Below are positions 62,865 through 64,000 of a stretch of 64,000 bases of DNA, piece after piece (the stretch's first letter is position 1; the number at the start of each line of letters is the position of its first letter). The stretch comes from Persicaria tinctoria (Eukaryota > Streptophyta > Magnoliopsida > Caryophyllales > Polygonaceae). The DNA lies in the NCBI GenBank assembly GCA_037127255.1, contig JBANSL010000018.1, positions 14,729,175-14,793,174 of the forward strand, in the 5' to 3' direction. Below the pieces are notes generated by a model. That model saw only the letters and a program-made list of their open reading frames with translations, did no database searches and was not told where the DNA came from. The translations under genes were made by a program, and so were the position numbers.

Positions 62865-63164
62865 TTAGGCGGAATTTGGTTGTGGGTAATTAGGCCGGAT
62901 TTTGGGGGTTTTCAGCCGAACTGGAGGCATGAGCTTGACGACGCGGTCGGTAGGGTTACAGGAGATGTCGGTCCAAGAGGTGCAGCAATCGGTGGTGGAC
63001 TTCCATGTGCTGAGTAGGCCCGATGGGTCGGCGGTGATCTTGGATTTCAGGTGGAGGAGGGCTTCTTTGTCGACGGGGTTGCAGGATTGGGATTCAGTGG
63101 CGGCGGAGAGGAGGAGAGGGTGGCCGGAGAAGAAGGGTGGGGTTTTGTGCGTGCCGTCTTTCAC
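62865..63164 (-). pseudogene. N-terminal fragment of a plant LRR-protein gene
   Basis: The frame encodes a secretory-leader-like stretch (FSGHPLLLSAATESQSC), then a typical LRR N-terminal cap (DKEALLHLKSKITADPSGLL, STWKSTTDCCTSW, ISCNPTDRVVKL) as in DRT100-like, polygalacturonase-inhibitor-like and receptor-like LRR proteins. No ATG is found in frame upstream of 63164 before a stop. After the cap the reading departs from the family and ends at 62865, with no LRR units following. It is a broken remnant, cut off on the side facing the truncated Gypsy element. Confidence 0.7.
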
Positions 63165-63204
63165 CAGAGTCGCTGTTTTAATTCATTTGATTTTTTTTTT
63201 TATT

Positions 63205-63360
63205 TCCCACTAACGAGTGTAACGGAATCCGTTAAATATTAGCGAAAGGGGCACGAGGTGAAATGATTTATAACCTCAGGAGCACCACATGAAAGGCGTA
63301 AAACAATTGGTCACCGCGTGAATTAAGCGATACCTCAGGGGTACCTCGTGAAATTTCCGT
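63205..63360. repeat. Transposon-terminus-like sequence
   Basis: Words such as CACTAACGAGTGTAACGGAA, GGGGCACGAGGTGAAATG, ACCTCAGGAGCACCACATGA and CTCAGGGGTACCTCGTGAAA are repeated variants of one motif, as in sub-terminal repeats of plant TIR elements. No partner end is identified in the window. Confidence 0.4.
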
Positions 63361-63599
63361 TTTTTTTTTCGCGCTTCAATTCTGACGCCGACATCGGGAA
63401 TGTTGACGTCAGTAATACTGACACCGTTTACAAGGAAGTTTTTTATATAAAATATAAAGGAGAATAAAGAGACAAAGGAATGTTCTACAAAAAAAAAAGA
63501 AATGAATATTTTATTTTATTTTTTGTAGTGAGAAACAATGAATAACGTTAACAATTAAAACAAATAATTTTTCATCATCGACGATGCTGACCTCTTTCC

Positions 63600-63910
63600 T
63601 CATCCATCTCTTATATTGCAAAAACGATGTCAGCAAATATATACCTACATAAAAATATGCATAAAAACGATGTCAGCGCTAAAAAATACGTATAAAAACA
63701 ATGTCGACACTAAGAAATAAACCAAAATTTAAGGACTCAAGCATACATATATACTTACATATATAATATCAAATTAAAAACGATGTCAGCAACAAAAAAT
63801 ACACATAAAAACGATGTCAGCACTAAAAAACAACCCAATTTCTAAGGAGTCAAGCATACATATATATCTACATATATAATATCTAACTAAAAATGATGTC
63901 AGCACTAAAA
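63600..63910. repeat. Degenerate 113-bp tandem repeat with an AACGATGTCAGC core
   Basis: The block AAGGACTCAAGCATACATAT at 63731 recurs as AAGGAGTCAAGCATACATAT at 63844, a 113-bp spacing. A weaker earlier unit starts near 63618. The core AAAACGATGTCAGC and close variants occur about six times between 63620 and 63905. A related GACATCG/GACGTCAG cluster lies at 63390-63425. There is no coding region. It may be the sub-terminal or internal repeat of a transposon continuing beyond the right edge. Confidence 0.6.
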
Positions 63911-64000
63911 TAAATTGGAGACAAATTGCATTACTCACAAAAAATCAACAACCTAAAAAAAATCAGTAGCCAAAAGTCAGTAACTTAAAAGCATAACTTA

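Noticed and set aside
62664..63017. Plus-strand frame with GGTIPIEIS, resembling an LRR motif
   Set aside because: A single short match in the orientation opposite to the clear LRR cap; no repeat units follow, so chance is likely.
1..64000. tRNA, rRNA, CRISPR or riboswitch features
   Set aside because: No convincing A/B box cloverleaf, rRNA core or regularly spaced direct repeat with unique spacers was seen by eye.

Overview
This window is nuclear DNA from a flowering plant, probably a eudicot. The evidence is GT-AG introns, plant-type GPI-biosynthesis and KH-domain genes, a Ty1/Copia element with an initiator-tRNA-Met primer site, a chromodomain Ty3/Gypsy element, and small TTA/TAA-flanked Harbinger-type MITEs. 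There are no operons, CRISPR arrays or bacterial features, and I recognised no tRNA or rRNA genes. The species cannot be fixed from the sequence.

Positions 1-40754 are one head-to-tail tandem array with an exact 4,677-bp period. Each full unit holds one eight-exon gene for the ER alpha-1,6-mannosyltransferase PIG-V (GPI mannosyltransferase 2). Splicing the visible exons gives an intact 489-residue protein. Eight complete genes are present (starts at 1390, 6067, 10744, 17687, 22364, 27041, 31718 and 36395). A ninth (15420) is cut by a 500-N gap. A tenth unit (39683-40754) stops before the coding part. The gap is mis-sized relative to the repeat and is flanked by bursts of single-base indels. 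Copies 8 and 9 share a Leu-to-Arg change at residue 183. The array continues off the left edge.

Positions 40755-44740 hold a same-strand SF1/branchpoint-binding-protein-like KH-domain gene with a long Pro/Gln/Gly/Ser-rich tail (801 residues if spliced as modelled). The array ends inside its 5' region, which suggests that the CT-rich leader found in front of every PIG-V copy is really the leader of this KH gene. Exon 2 of the KH gene lacks an AG acceptor, and its last exon may carry a +1 frameshift.

From 45140 on the window is a transposon landscape. It contains a decayed minus-strand gene with a MITE in an intron, and a nested set made of an outer TIR element (46643-52992) broken by a young intact Copia element (46954-51754) and by a second long-TIR element (51926-52928). 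These are followed by a solo LTR with a perfect target duplication (53708-54233), a Harbinger-type MITE (55067-55827), about 2.7 kb of AT-rich DNA with four copies of an unclassified repeat, a 5'-truncated Gypsy chromovirus on the minus strand (58657 to about 62630) with four in-frame stops, a fragment of an LRR-protein gene (62865-63164), and a 113-bp degenerate tandem repeat at the right edge.

Functionally the window has two host gene types: PIG-V, which adds the second mannose of the GPI anchor and is amplified to at least nine copies, and a putative RNA-binding protein. The rest is mobile DNA or its remains.
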